Below are positions 23,011 to 37,355 of a stretch of 64,000 bases of DNA, piece by piece. Within the stretch, counting starts at the first letter, position 1; each line of letters begins with the position of its first letter. Under the pieces are notes generated by a model. The model saw only the letters and a program-made list of their open reading frames with translations. It was not told where the DNA came from and searched no databases. The position numbers were made by a program, and so were the translations under genes. Location of the stretch: the NCBI GenBank assembly GCA_023333565.1, contig JAJKFH010001865.1:5642001-5706000 (forward strand). The letters run 5' to 3'. Origin of the DNA: Puffinus mauretanicus (Eukaryota; Chordata; Aves; Procellariiformes; Procellariidae).

Positions 23011-26000
23011 TAGATAGAAAAAATAAATGAGCTGTATTAGTTAATGTAAAGAACAAAGGGGGACTTACTGTAGTAATCTTCAACTATGCAAAAGCTTGCT
23101 GAAGAAAGACAGGAAATAATGTGATTTCTAAATCCATCTATAATCAAGATTAGAAGAAAAAAACACTGGCCTAGCACAGATTTGTGTAAATGTGCTTCTT
23201 TCGAAAGAGTTGTTATCAAAGGCTTGTAAATTTGATCAGCTTTTGTTCTCCATGCAGATTTTGGCTGGATTTTTTTCAGACTCGGATTTCTGGAAGGTTT
23301 TAGTAGAATAGGTTCCTTTATTTTTGAGAACAAAGAACATTTCAGGTGAGGAGGGTTATACTTTGTCAATAGCAAAAACGGAAGCAAATTCTGACTTTGT
23401 ATTTGATTAGCTCTAATGTCTTATTAGAAAATGATTAAAAACTTGAAGCTTGTTGTCAGTTCAGTTCCCGTTTCAGTACTGTGTTTACGCATATGTATGT
23501 ATTGAACTTGCAACACATACGTAGTCCTATGAAATTCGGGACATCCTGGAGTTAAAAATATATTCACTTGCCATACTAAGTAAAATAACACTACTTGACT
23601 CTGTGTTGGAGATAGATCTTTTGCCAGTCTGGTAAGTATGCGATTCATTTTCTCAAAATAAAATAGTTGAAAAAAAGTAGTAGCTTGTGGATGTTCTATG
23701 TTACTATTTGTGACACAAGTTAATGATCTGCTGTATTCCTCCAGATCCGTGAAGATGGGCATCTTTGAGAAAGGAGGGTAGGAAATGTGTAACAAATTTT
23801 TCTATGTGAGTTGAGGATAGAATGTAAGGAAATAAAGCAAGATTTGGAAAGAGCATTTTCTCCTTCCCCATCGTACATCTAATGAGTTGATCACTAGCTG
23901 CATCCTTTGAACCACTTGTTTTCAGATGATGTGTGAACGCACGTATCAGAAGTTTTGTAGGTGGTACCTTTTTATCAGTCTTCCTTTTTAAAATACCTAC
24001 ATGTTTTACCTCAGAATTATACATTTAATTCGGTTTGGGAGTTAATCTGAACCTGTGAATACTAACAGCAATTTTCCCTAAGCAGTCCTAACCTTCAGTG
24101 CTTGTTTAACGGCTATGCTGCACTGTTTAAGTATGCAACAGCATTTTTTTTCACTTGGGAGCCTGTCTTCTGCAAACCGAATGATGCATGAGTGAAGCAT
24201 GCATATACAGGGAAATGAGATTCTATCCAAAATACCTTTAAAAAAAGTGTGATGTTGGGAGAACTTAATTGCTGTCATCTTTAGTTTTAACAAAGTAGGA
24301 ATGTCTTCTCTGTATGGACTGTATGGACTCTTAAGTTTTAAAGCTACGCTATACTTCCTCAATTGTAATTACACATTTAAAGGAAAGTGGATATTGTGGA
24401 TAAAAATAGAAGATACATTAGTGTGTGCCTAACAACCAGATTTTACTGGAATTGTAAGTCTTTCTCATTAATAAATTGCAGGTCCTCAATAGGCAAGTGA
24501 GCTAACTGAAGAACAAAGCAGTCCCCTTCAGAATGTTCTGTACGCACTCTATTATGATGATATTAACACTTGAGTTTCTTTTTAAATGCTGAGGGCGTAT
24601 TTCTAGACTGTGATAGCTTTTATTTGCCAATGACATTGTGAATAATCCCATGAATATACAATTGCTTTGTTTTTGCTACACTTCACCTATGTTTGGTACC
24701 CATCACTCCCAGAGGTTTCTTTCCCCCCTCTCCCCCCCAGCCTCACTGCTGTTAGTTTGTTCTCATAGGATAAATCAGTGAAAGCCTCTGTTATAAATCA
24801 ATCGACCATATATAGTTAGCTTCATCTTGTATGTAATGTTAGTAGCTTCTTGCAAAAGAGAATTCTCAGGATCATATAGATTGGACTTACTGGATCTTGA
24901 AGAGCTTCTGTTGCCTCAGGCAAAAGACTGAGGCTACTTAATCATTTCAGTTCTGGGAACAACAGTAAATCATCTGTGAATTTAAATCTGTTTGAAAAGG
25001 TAACTTACACTGGAGTCTTTCTTGGCATATATTAGGCAAAACCGGAATTTATACCCTCACAGAGTAGGCATAAATCTCCTTATATTTACTGGAAATCATT
25101 GCTTATATGCAAGGTAAGTTTCTGAGTGTCACTGACTCATTAGTTTTATATAGATTTTTAAAATATGGATGAAAAAGCAGATTCAATACATACACAAGAT
25201 TAACAACAACTATTTCCAATTCTGTTCAAAAACAGTGTTGTGACTTAAAAGTTGAAAAGGCTGGTTTTTGTGTTATAATACTGGGAATTAAAAATTGTTC
25301 AGTGTTACCTTTTTTTTATCAAAACTTTGAGAGTTTTTACTAGGTTATGACTTGGATAAAAATTACATTACTTCTATCAAGCCAAAAATTCATTTTTATT
25401 TTTAACCTAGGGCAAGGATGTAACAATACTCTCTACTTCTCAAATACATTTTATCCTAAAATGCCAGTGCCTCCCTCCCCCACCTCCCAACCTCCCCTGT
25501 ATGGATGTATTGAGCCTTGCAAAACGAATGTGCTGGGATCCTGATGTTCAGTTTGCAGTTAAGAATGTAGAGGCCTAATGAGGTTACAGGGCGTATTAAG
25601 GGTTATTCAACAGATGAGCATGGCAAGGAATAAAACGTTGGCTTCTAGTAAGGATGTCTTCCTCATTTTTATGAGACCAGCTACTGATGCAACGTATTAT
25701 TGATTTAATGTTGCCACAGGATTGTTTTTTTTTTTTTTTAATATACCATTAGCTGGTATAGCTGGTAAAGAATCTTTTCCAGTGTGTGATTTGCAGCACT
25801 TAGTATATTTGGGTTTCCTATCTCCTGTTAGTAGAGTTACATCAGACATTAAGTTGGTGGATTCTTTTGTAGTGTTTTGGAAAGAAATGAATTGATTCTA
25901 AAAGCAAGAGGTCCATTTCTCCTCAAAAGCTGTTACATAAAAATGCTTCTTTCTTCTTTTACGTGTCACTTTATTACTGCTCTATACTTTTGCATAGTGC

Positions 26001-29000
26001 TGTGACTTTGCTTTGTTGCAGCTGTTTATTAACAAAATCCTGGTGAATCTGGGCAGATGGTAATGTTCTCTGCAGGTTTCACCCCACACTAGCTCAAAGT
26101 CATAACATTTTTCACTATAGGATGGTTTTGGTTTGGTTTTTTTTCCTTTCCTTTTTCTCTAGAGAGACTTCCCTCCCCGGGGTTTCCCCATTGCAACTTT
26201 CTGACGTTTGCTCACTACCTGAATTGATGAATGGTTGGATTTGCATCAATACTTTGCTTGTAAGTAGATGGCTTTGTTGGTGCTATCACCTTCATGTGGA
26301 AGTTGGCAGAATGAGTCAAATCTTCACTGGCTTCTGTGGTAATCATTATTTAAAAAAAAAAAAATATCTATTAACTTGTAGTCTGTGAATGGAGTTCACT
26401 GTAAAAAGTTCCTTCCTATACTACTGTCAGATTGTAGTATTTAGAAAGTATGAATAAAAGTAGAGTTTTGCCAGTTATAGCTATTTACTTTAAGATTTTT
26501 GGATTTACTGTTAGTGTCAGAGGTCGTGTGTTTATAAATTACTATGAATGTTGGGAACTTTTATTTCTCTGGGCAATAAAAGTAATGAATTTCTCGTAAG
26601 ATCTTTGTTTCAGCTTTTCAGGTTATTTCAGGTTGTCTAAAGAAAAATAATAGAAGCTTTTTTTCCCCCCCCCCCAAATGGGAGAAGATAACATTAAAGA
26701 GTGTGTGTGTATATTAGGGATTGTGACAGAGATATCCTAGTAAGACTAATGATTACCTGAAATACTTGTCTTTGCTTTTGAAGCTTAACCCTTTTGCTCA
26801 TCAATCAGTCAGCAGTGGCAGGTAGTGACCATTAGGTGGATTCATTAGCACCCTGCAGCCGCCTTGTACAGGGTGACCCACATCTGTCTTCATTAGAAGT
26901 TTGCTACTTGCCAGTAGTGAACAGATGGGTCATTATAGCCTGCATTGCCCTCCGGGCATGCCTGGAGGACGGGCAAAGTCGTCAGATACAGGGCACAGGT
27001 GCATATTTACTTCGTAGAAACGGGGCAAGATATTTCTGATAAGTCTAATAACATTAGGCTTTTTCCTCAGACTAGCTAGCTTATATTTAGTGGTTTTATT
27101 TTTATTATTATTTATTCTGTCTGATACCAGCTTTGAGAACACGAAAGTATGTCTAAAACAGAGACTTGAATTATTGATGACCATTTCTTAAAAAAATATT
27201 ATACAGTATAACATAGCAATGCTGAGCTGTTAATCAGTATTTTCATTCGAACTCTAGGTGCCAATTTCACCATCTCATTTTCTTTTTCTACAACTGGCAT
27301 ATTTTCTGTACAAATTAAATTAAGTTTGTTTTTTTTTTTTTGAAGGAATTTATGAAGTAAGGCTGAAGATAAAATGCATTCATAATCCTGTTGCCAGGAG
27401 AGGAAAGTAAAAGCCTTGTTTCCTTATTGCTTCAGCATTGCTGTTTACACTGTATGAGTTTAAATCCTGTTCTACCACCGTGGTTGAAAACATTTTTGAA
27501 AAAAAAAATACTATGTATCAATTATTTACTATTCTTCTTTCAAAACTTTGGAGTAGTTAAGCATGTATTTTCAATGTTAGCAGTGTTATAATTGATATTC
27601 CACTTCAGTGTTTTTTGGAGAAAATTCCTTTAGTCACTGAGTTTAATGTGAAGCAAACTGATTCCAGCTGGAAAGCCTGATTATGACACTATGACACTTT
27701 TCACCTGGGAAGTTCTCCCGAATGGAACAAGAACTAAGTTTACCGGTGAAGAAAGGTGCCCCTTTCTACTTTAAGAAGGTGTTGCTGAATTAAAAAAAAA
27801 AAAAAAAAAAAAAGAAACCCAAGGTGTTCTCTCCTTTGCTAGACAAACCTTACCATTCATTTAAGCATAATTACTATAAAAGACTGTAATTACTATAAAA
27901 GGATTTTTGTTTCTTTAGCTTTTTGTAACAAGTTGCTATCCACTTGGAAGTTGTTTGCTGTATTTAAATAAGTATGTTGTTTGTCTCTTCATAATTTAGA
28001 ACAGATACTAATTTTGTCCAGGTCTTTTTCTAGTGTTGAGAGAATTTTTTTTTTTATAAACTGTATTTCTTTTACTAAACTTCTGTGAAACTTTATTTCT
28101 GTAAGAAAATGTTCATTCCATGTGGATGTGTGTGAATATATGCTTTGTTGTAAGCGGTGTGACACTTGAAGTAGAATTTAAAGGCAAAAATATTTTGGAG
28201 CTTGTGCCTGTTTTAGTAACAAGCAGAGACCATTCTCCTTAGGAAGGTATGACCTTGTCCCCTAGTTATGTTTTTTTTTTTTTAAAAAAAAAAAGTGGTA
28301 ATCTTCAGTGGTTAAAAACTAATTTTCAATTTCAAAACTAATTTTCAAAATTATTTAATTAAAATTATTTCATTAAAATTAGTCAATTTTCAATTTCAAA
28401 AATTAATTTTCTATTTCAACTATTGTTGAATAGATTTTATGTATTTATTGAAAAATAGCATTAGTGAGGTTGTCAGAAGTAATATACTCATGAATGACAA
28501 AACTGTAACATTTGAAGTTGTATGTACAACAGATGAATTGGACAGCAAACAAAAAACATGCTTTCTACTTGTGGTAGAGGTGATTTATGACAGTTAATTC
28601 TGCTTGACACATGGAAGGGAGCATTAATAGTTTGTCTCATGAGAAGTGCAATGTCTTGCTGCTGTTGCTATATTTTTTCAATTTTTTCGGTTGAGATATA
28701 TTTTGCTGTTGTGCATGATGATAAAAAGGTGGCAGAAGCTTGTTGCTGTAATTTAAGGAAAATACTAAAACTTATTAATGCTCTCAGTTTTTGAGAAATA
28801 GCATACTGTGTTAGCATGTTCTATGTATTTATGATCTCAGATTACCCAGCAGTAAAGATCACATACAGCATCCATCTAGAATATTTGCATGTATTTATGT
28901 TGTTTACCGAAGCCATTAAAATGGTCTGAGAGGCTTTGATTTAAGATTGCGCAGTTAACCTCAATATGGCCTTGTGGTATCCATAGTTTGTGATACAATC

Positions 29001-32000
29001 TTTAATTACATGATGATGCTGTGTTTTCCACAGGATCTTGCCTTAGGGTGTGCAGAATAGATAGTGTTCACTGAGAGAAGTGTTTTTTCTTTATTTCTTT
29101 ATTATCTTCCTCATTCTGCATGAACTCCATGCTATATATTGCACATCCTCTTTACCATGTTCTGAAATGCAGGTGATTAATTTCCTTTCTAGCATTGCTT
29201 TGCTGCTTGTTGTAGGGGTTTTTAAACTCTCTACCAGCATAAAATGTGCCATCTTTCTTTGACTCCTAGTCATGTTCATTCTCACTGTTGCTGTCCTCTG
29301 TTCTTTTTTTGGTAACTTGCATTACACCTTTTTCTTACACCCATCCTATCCTTTGTGCATCTCCGATCCTCTGTTCTCTCATTTAAAAACTGTTTTTGTT
29401 GTTTGTTTTTTTTTTTCTTACAACAGCCAGCTTTCCTGATACAGACCAAAATTACATGAGTCATTTTCATTCTGCTGTTTAACTTTGAATACGTGAAAAT
29501 GAATATGCTCTTTTGAAACTTCTCTATGTTGATTAAAACCACTGACTCTGTGTTATGATGTGTTAATATCACTAGAAAGAATGGCAGTGTTTTGCTACTG
29601 GCAGTGTGTTGACAACATGAACAATTTTACGTTTAGCACCTGAAAATGGAGCATGGTGGCTCATAGTTAGGGAATAGTGGAATGATAAATACTTTTCAGT
29701 GGCTTCATAATGGCATGTTCAAATGCAGAGTTTTCAGTGTTTAAGAAATTGAAAAATCACATATTCTGTAAAGATATCTGTATTTGGAAAAACACCACTG
29801 ATTTTAAATGACTGATACAGTTCTGTTAATTATTGTTTATATCACCAGCACATTTTTATGCACTGTAGAATTAGCAACAGTAATTACTAAATTTTTTAAG
29901 AAGTCTACATTTTGCCTTTATATCCAGTGATTATCTGAAAAATAGATACAGGAATTTGGAGGCAAACTAAAGGCTTTGTAATGACCCTTGATAGAACCTG
30001 AAATGCATCAGTATTAACAGTAAAACTGTAATGAATATGGTTACTAAAACTAATAATTATGTATTAATGAACTTTCTATTGCCTCGTAAATAGTAGACCC
30101 TAGTCATTTTGAGATGGTGATTATTTGAAAGCAAGTTGTCTGATGACTTTTAGTTATCTTGTATGCTGTTATTTGTCAGTTTATACAAGTACATGCTCCT
30201 AAGACCTCCTGGAAGAGATGTTGTCATATGAATACTATTTGCTGCCATTTAATTTCTTTTATCATTGTTTCATTGAATTCTCTCTCAGATTTGATATAAT
30301 GTGTTCGATAATGGCACTTTCATGTTCAAGTGAACTACCACTGTCATGCTTATATGTTTGATCTGCCATGTGTCAGTATATCTTATCTTCTTGTACTTGG
30401 TTATGCAATTTTTTATCGCATGCTATTTTTGGTCAAGAAATATGCTCCAGATGTTGGTGTTCTTGAAGTGTTTGTATCATTGTTCTGAGTAGCACTCTGC
30501 TTATTTTTACAATTTTATGTTGCATTATGGTCTTATTCAGACTTCTTTTTCTTTAAATGAGGAAAAATGATTTATCAGCTTCCTGAAAACTCTCTTATGT
30601 CTGCATAAACTTTTTTTTTTTCCCCCTCCTGTTTAAATACTCTCCTTCTGACAAAAAAATTACCTGAATCTGTACAAGGATGATCTGTTTCAGTTCAGGT
30701 TCCTTGCGTGTTAGGTTTGTGTTATAGTATTCTGAAGATGTTTGGTAGATTAAATTACATCTCCTGCCAATGATTGTACTGACTGGTCTTGTTTGGCCAT
30801 CTCCTCCCACTGTCCAATCCCCTATTGTCCCCTATCAAGGCTACCTATTGTTTGTACTGTTCTAATGAGACCCTCTTGTGGAATTCATCTTCTGGCCCGT
30901 AACCTTGTCTTGATTCAAACTGCTTTTTCTTTTAATATGTTGGACTTGGACAAGCAAGCTTCTAAATGATCTTCTGTGACCTAAACTTTCATAGATACAC
31001 TTTCACGTTGAGAAACCCATGTGCTGAACAGATACTTCCAAGGGAAATGGACTTCATATGATTATATCAGTGTGGTTGGTTTTGTTTTGTTTTGTTTTTT
31101 TGTTGAAGTGCAACATTTTGACTGTAGGATCTTAAAGAAACCAACACGCAAAATAAAAAACCTTTGATGTTTTTTGTGCAGAAACCTGTGACCTTATTTG
31201 TCTCTGCAGTGTATTCTGTGTGACAGCAAGCAGAGTGGCTAATCCATCAGGTTCATGACCAAACTTTATCCAAACACAAATCGCTGTAAGTTTTCTTCAC
31301 AGGAACATTGTTAGATTTAGTTGATTTTGTACCTAAATAAAATGTGGACAGTACAATACAAGTATTAATGTAGTTATCAACACAATTCTTATTCCATTTA
31401 AAATATGACATTGTAAGTATTAACTGACAAGCATCAGCAAAAGTGTAATTTTGCTGATAAATTAATGCTGCTTTGCAGATCATTCAGTATGGCTGCTTGA
31501 TTTTCTTTTCATTGGATTACCTTTTTGAATTTCAGCAGGTTGTGGGGTGACCTTTTAAGACAGCTATTTATTCATTGGAAGTGGGGGCATATGAACTAGC
31601 ACTCTTTAATGAACTAGCACTCTCTAGGAATTTATGAGAATTCATGCTCAGCAACTGCTGGTGCCAATCTGTATAGTGTGAAGTTGTTATTGTGGGAACA
31701 CATCTATGATGGCATAAAATTACACATGAATAAAAATATCTCTTAACAGTGAGGAAACAATCTTGTGTTAACATAGCTTTAAAGCCATACTCTATTGTGT
31801 ACCTATATAGATCCTTGTGGAGATGATGTCTGATGAAGGGTCTTCTCTGAAAACTCTTGAGGGAAGAAAATGGGGGGTTTCTGCTCAGAGCAATAGGAGG
31901 AGAGATACAACACTGCAATTTGCTATCAGTTATAACCCTTTACTGGGTGGCTTGATTAGACATAAAAAAATTATGCAAGGAAATAATTTTCTTAAGTGGG

Positions 32001-35000
32001 ACCTTTCAGAATTAGTGTTACTTCAAAACCAATTCATTTTTATGCCTGATGTTTATAGCTTAAATGCAGATCGACAAATTTGACCCTTTTAAAAAGATTG
32101 GTATAATTTAGCATCATTAACTATTTTCAGCATGATATTAATTAGAATATCCAAGTTAGTTGAGCTTTTTGGAGATTAAATTCATTTGATGGAGGCAGTA
32201 TTGATACGAGGTAATACTGGTGTAATACTATTTTATATTATCTCTCAAGAAAGAGATTGTTTATTGTATAAAGAAATCTTAATAGAAGTAGCTTTTGATA
32301 TCTGCAGCTATGTGTAATTTGTATCAAAGCTTCTCAAAAACTGCAATATCAGAGCCCAAGAAAAATCTGTGATACGTAATGCTAATACAGCAAACTTTTG
32401 TCACTTCTAAACTTTTAGTCTGGTTTGGGAGGTAGGGAGGTTTTGACCAATTTGTCTTTAAGTATTATGCCTTAGTACTCACCAACTGCTGGAGTGGCCA
32501 TCCAAAGAACATAGACATACTTTCTGTTGTTTCTGGACAGGGCAGGTAGGAAAGTGGTATTAATCTGCTTTTGCCACTTTTATATTACTCTCTTAAGTGC
32601 AGCTTGGTTGCTCCCTGTCTAAATAGAGCTAGCTAAATTGTACCATCTGGTGATCAGAGGCTACATTTAGTTAAACATAAGTGAGGTGTTCCCTCCTGTG
32701 ACTCTTCCTGCTCTAAAAGTATTTTAGCATAGCACTGGCTGTACTTACATTAATATGGCAGAAGCATGAAAAATTCGATTACTATCAAGAGAATAAAGTT
32801 TGACAATTTAACTTGTGTTTTTTAAGGTCCTGAAAAACTGTTTAGATGTGTTGGCTCCAATAATGATTGGAACTTGGACTTCATGCAGGCAATCTAAATA
32901 CTTTATCCAATCCATATTGAATCAGTAGGAAAAGTTCCATTACTTAATGGAAGTTGGACTACTTTGTCTTTATTTGATAATAACGTGTGTCTTAAACAAA
33001 CAATCACAAACAGAACAAATCACTTGAGTATTCTCATAGCATAAGACTTGCACAATGCATTTGCAAACACATGGTTTATGGAAATTAGTGTACTACCTGG
33101 AAAAAAAAATAGAAATATTCTTGTTCAAAGAGAAATATAGATTGAATGAGAGAAAGCTCTGGGAGAATCCCGTTTCCAATTTTGGAAATGCATTGAGTGA
33201 AGACACTTTGAACTTGAGCTTTCCTCTATTTGATGCATAAAATAAGTGTAAGGGGATAAGGACTTGCAAAAAGCCTATTGTGTGTGCATGGTGTGTACAA
33301 TAAAATATCAAGGAGCCAGAAAGTGACAGGACTGTTTTAAATATAAAAATGCTACCACTTTCAGGTTCTGTGCTTTGATGTATCAGGCAGTGGGGAGGGA
33401 AAGAGATAGACTGTGATACGGGCTGTTTAATCTAGGTGGAAGAGATGGCCAAACTCTGGATTTAGCTAAATCCAAGTCCAGAATAAATCCATTGAAGTAA
33501 TTAGAGTTTTGGATCTATATGGCTGAGAGAGAAGCCATAATTTGTTGTACAAATTTATTTATCAATTACTTTAAAGGATAAATTGCCTGCATAGATAATG
33601 CTATATGCTCAAATAATAAAGATTTTATTGTGAAGTACATAAGTTCGAGTTAATACCATCAATAAAAAGGCAGAAGCCTGAACAAAGTTCTTTCAATGCT
33701 GTAATACTGAGCTCTGCTCTGAGATATGCTTGTGTAAATACAGCACAAATATGTTGAAAGGTTGCTGAGATGTAATTGCGTGAAGACTTTTTTGAACCTC
33801 AGCTGTCTCAGAGTCCCTAGGTATGCTTGAGCAACTGGGGAAAAATGCTCAGAACTGCTATGCAGTTTAACTTTATCCTGTGCATAATGAATATCTTTTT
33901 AGCCAGAACAAATGGATGCAGTGTGTATATATAGTAGTTCACACAGCTTAAGCGGGTTTTGGATCAGGATTTTATTCTAGTATATTTGCTAATACTTAAG
34001 GACAACTAATTTGGTAGTACTTTCGACCTTTAAAAACACTTCTCCAGTCAGCAGGGCTCCAACAGACTTTTTGAAGTAAGCTTAAGGTAGTTTGCTTTTG
34101 TCTACATTTGCATTTATACTCTCTTCAGCAACAGTTCAGCCATACATGGCACTGACGTTGTCTTGAGCTGATTTACATTTCTTAGTACAGAAAACAGTAA
34201 AGGCTCAGATTATTGTAAAAGCCATTAATACCACAAACGATGTCTGGCAGTTCTTAGAGCAAAAAGGTACAGAATTTCAATTTCTAGTTCTGTCAGTGTA
34301 ATGCATTTTGGGAACTATCACTTTGGAGAGGAAAAGTTTTAAAGTTATAGGACAAAAAAATGGCACAGATGTACAAACAAATAGAAATAACATTCTTAAA
34401 TGAACATCATCATAGTGTGGAACATGATTTTCTCAGTAGGCGGTATTTACACATTAGGGAAAAGTAATTTTCACAAAATAGTGTGAAATTTGTAATAATT
34501 TACATCCTAAGAGGTGTGCTTTTTTGAATGATGGCACCTTGTTAAGTCTGCACATGTAATATTTGGTGCTTTAGTTGCCACAACAAAGACTTCCATACCT
34601 TAAAAACAAAAATAACGTATTAAAATCGCAGTGGCTGGTGAGATATTTTCAAATCTTAATGTGCACTTTTATAGCTTTGAACATGATCATTCCATCTTTG
34701 CCTTTAACATTTTCCTTTTTTCCCTAGTTCTTACAAAACTATTGTACCGTATTTCCTGTAACAAGCATTTCAAGAAATACGATATAGTTGACTATACAAC
34801 TTCCTGTTGGAATTTTATACATACTGCTTGTCCTTGACAATGTGAATCCGTTTATATTGATAAAGTGACTTATCTTGAAAATTGTCAGTTATGTCTGATG
34901 TGATCCATTAGCATTATAAAATTACTTCATTGTTTCTATTTCAATATCTTCTAGCTTAGTTTTTAAAAAAATATATTCTGACTGTAAATAAACCTGGAAT

Positions 35001-36022
35001 TGTACAGTGGCTGCAGTTTTATAGAATTTGAAAAATTCTTAGATTTTCAGAATAACTTGTTGCTTGGCTGAAATTTTCCATTCTTAGTTTCTGCCCACAA
35101 CTGAAATAATGTTTTATCAAAAAAGCTGTCATGGTGTCTTCTACGGTTGTTTTTGTTTTTTTTTTTTTGGTGTGGTGGGGTTTTTTTGTTGTTTTTGGTT
35201 TTTTTTTGGTGTAAAAGTGAAGTAATTTGGTGATTAACCATTTTAAAGAAATTATAAGATACTTTTGACACATTAATAACTTTAAAAATACATGAATGTT
35301 AGCTCTTTAAAACGAGCTAGTTAAATAGATATAACTCTACTAATTGCTTGACTAGCTCTATTCTATGCTGGTTTTTTTTAACCAGTGGCTGTCTAAAGTA
35401 AAATGAATGAGTGATTTGTGAGCACAGGAGATAAGACGCAGGATTACATCTGACTTACTAAATTTTTTACTGGGGAAATCTGGGAAATCCTCCAATTTGT
35501 GTGTGGGAGCACTGCATGTTTAACTATCCCCACTGGTAAATATTGACATCTGAGGCATCCATCAGCATCTTTCTTGGTCCAGGGGCTGACTTTTTAAGCA
35601 TTGCTAAGTCCAAGAGTGGTCAGGAGTAAGTTCTTTGGCGGCAAGTTTCTAAACTACGTGACAATGGTAAAAGACTTGATTGAGATAATTAGTTTCACTA
35701 AGAAATGTTATAAGTTATTGTAGACTCCCAGATCATAGCTGTACTGAGTTTGCATCACTGATATCATCTATTGCATTCCTAAAATCTGACTATGAGGAAA
35801 GAAGAGGCGAAGGAACACTGTACATACTTTCACAAGAAATGGTCGTCTTGCAAAGGCTTGTGGATTGAAAGACTTGTCTGGCTGGGGGAATTCTGAGCAT
35901 CTGTCTTGGGTATCAGATACTCCATCAAAAAGGAATCAAATGAGTAACACATCTTCAAGAACTTCTTTCTTTTTCATTAACATTACCTGGCCATGCTTTG
36001 CATTCTCATGTGGAGTATTTAG

Positions 36023-36738
36023 TGGGGAAGAGTGGCTGGAAAGCTGCCCAGAGGAAAAAGACCTGGGCGTGCTGATTGACAGCCGGCTGAACATGCGCCG
36101 GCAGTGTGCCCAGGTGGCCAAGAAGGCCAACAGCGTCCTGGCCTGTATCAGAAATAGTGTGGCCAGCAGGAGTAAGGAGGTGATCGTGCCCCTGTACTCG
36201 GCACTGGTGAGGCCGCACCTCGAATACTGTGTTCAGTTTTGGGCCCCTCACTACAAGAAGGACATGGAGGTGCTGGAACGTGTCCAGAGGAGGGCAACGA
36301 AGCTGGTGAAGGGCCTGGAGCACAAGTCTTATGAGGAGCGGCTGAGGGAACTGGGGTTGTTTAGTCTGGAGAAGAGGAGGCTGAGGGGAGACCTCATCGC
36401 GCTCTACAACTACCTGAAAGGAGGTTGAGGCGAGGTAGGTGTTGGTCTCTTCTGCCAAGTAACTAGCGATAGGACGAGAGGAAACGGCCTCAAGTTGCGC
36501 CAAGGGAGGTTTAGACTGGACATTAGGAGAAATTTCTTTACTGAAAGAGCGGTCAGGCCTTGGACCAGGCTGCCCAAGGAAGTGGTTGAGTCTCCATCCC
36601 TGGAAGTATTTAAAAGATGTGTAGGTGAGGCGCTTAAGGACATGGTTTAGTGGGCGTGGTGGTGTTGGGTTGACGGTTGGACTCGATGATCTTGGAGGTC
36701 TTTTCCAACCTTAATGATTCTATGATTCTATTCTATGA
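36023..36738 (+). mobile_element. CR1 LINE, 5'-truncated 3' end with ORF2 C-terminus
   Basis: CR1 is the dominant bird LINE. The segment starts abruptly in the region after the reverse transcriptase core. It reads in one frame [20 protein letters not shown] ... [20 protein letters not shown] ... [12 protein letters not shown], then NYLKGG and a stop. After an in-frame TGA at 36426-36428 the same frame stays open through [19 protein letters not shown] and [10 protein letters not shown] to TAG at 36648-36650. The 3' UTR has the family signature TTGGACTCGATGATCTTGG and ends with ATTCTATG-type repeats (about 36715-36738). Only one stop over more than 200 codons means a fairly young copy. 5' truncation is typical of target-primed insertion. 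Confidence 0.92.
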
Positions 36739-37355
36739 TATATTTAATAAGTAAAGGATTTATCAAGCTATGAGATGCTAAAGGAAAAGAGCAATGACTG
36801 AACAAGGTAGAAGCATCTAATGTAGTTGGCTTTCTTCAAAATAAAGTAACTTTTTAATTTTCTGATTGTAAAGTTTTTGAGGTAATGTAACTGTGTTATG
36901 CATAAATGTTTTGGTTTTTTTTCTTAGAAGATAGGTAATATTACCATGTGCCGATGGAGTTAATGAGAAAAATGGGTTTGAAATAATGAAATATGCTGAC
37001 TACAAAAGACAACTTCCAGGACAATGATACAGTGGGATTTAAACACACTTTAAGTAAAGCAAATGGTTGTCTGTTGTCAAGAATAGGTGTCTTTTTGGGA
37101 TTCAAATCTTTTTTTTTTTTTTTTTTCCCCCAGAACTAGACTCTGACTGCAAGTTCAATTTAAGCTATAAGAAAGCATAACTATGTAAAGGTATATATAT
37201 AACTTTTTTTTTTAAATCACCTTTATTTACCCTTATCCATTATTTTTTAACTGTGTGCTTCTGTCTTACTTGGGTTGAGTCAGTTGATTTTTATCCAGTA
37301 GATAAACTCCTGAGGAAGACACTCTTATGTCCTTGTATTTCCATTAATTGATACT
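36739..37355. other. AT-rich spacer between CR1 and LTR
   Basis: It contains a poly-T tract (about 37110-37128) and an AT simple stretch near 37190-37205. I see no gene or further repeat family. Confidence 0.5.

Larger units (their letters stand above)
17919..36022. other. Presumed long intron, AT-rich, old repeats only
   Basis: This is 18 kb without a recognised exon. It holds the old CR1 fragment at about 22755-23010, a T15/G13 homopolymer junction at 20783-20810, a poly-A of about 22 near 27792-27813, AT-rich imperfect repeats of TTTCAATTTCAAAA type at 28310-28430, and a duplicated ATGAACTAGCACTCT unit near 31590-31625. One exon of the STPG2-like gene (a GVPGPGKY-type repeat) should lie between 17918 and 43420, but I could not find it. 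Confidence 0.45.

Noticed and set aside
23037..24362. Series of minus-strand open frames of 94-123 codons
   Set aside because: Different frames, no shared protein family, no splice signals joining them. Consistent with chance in AT-rich sequence.
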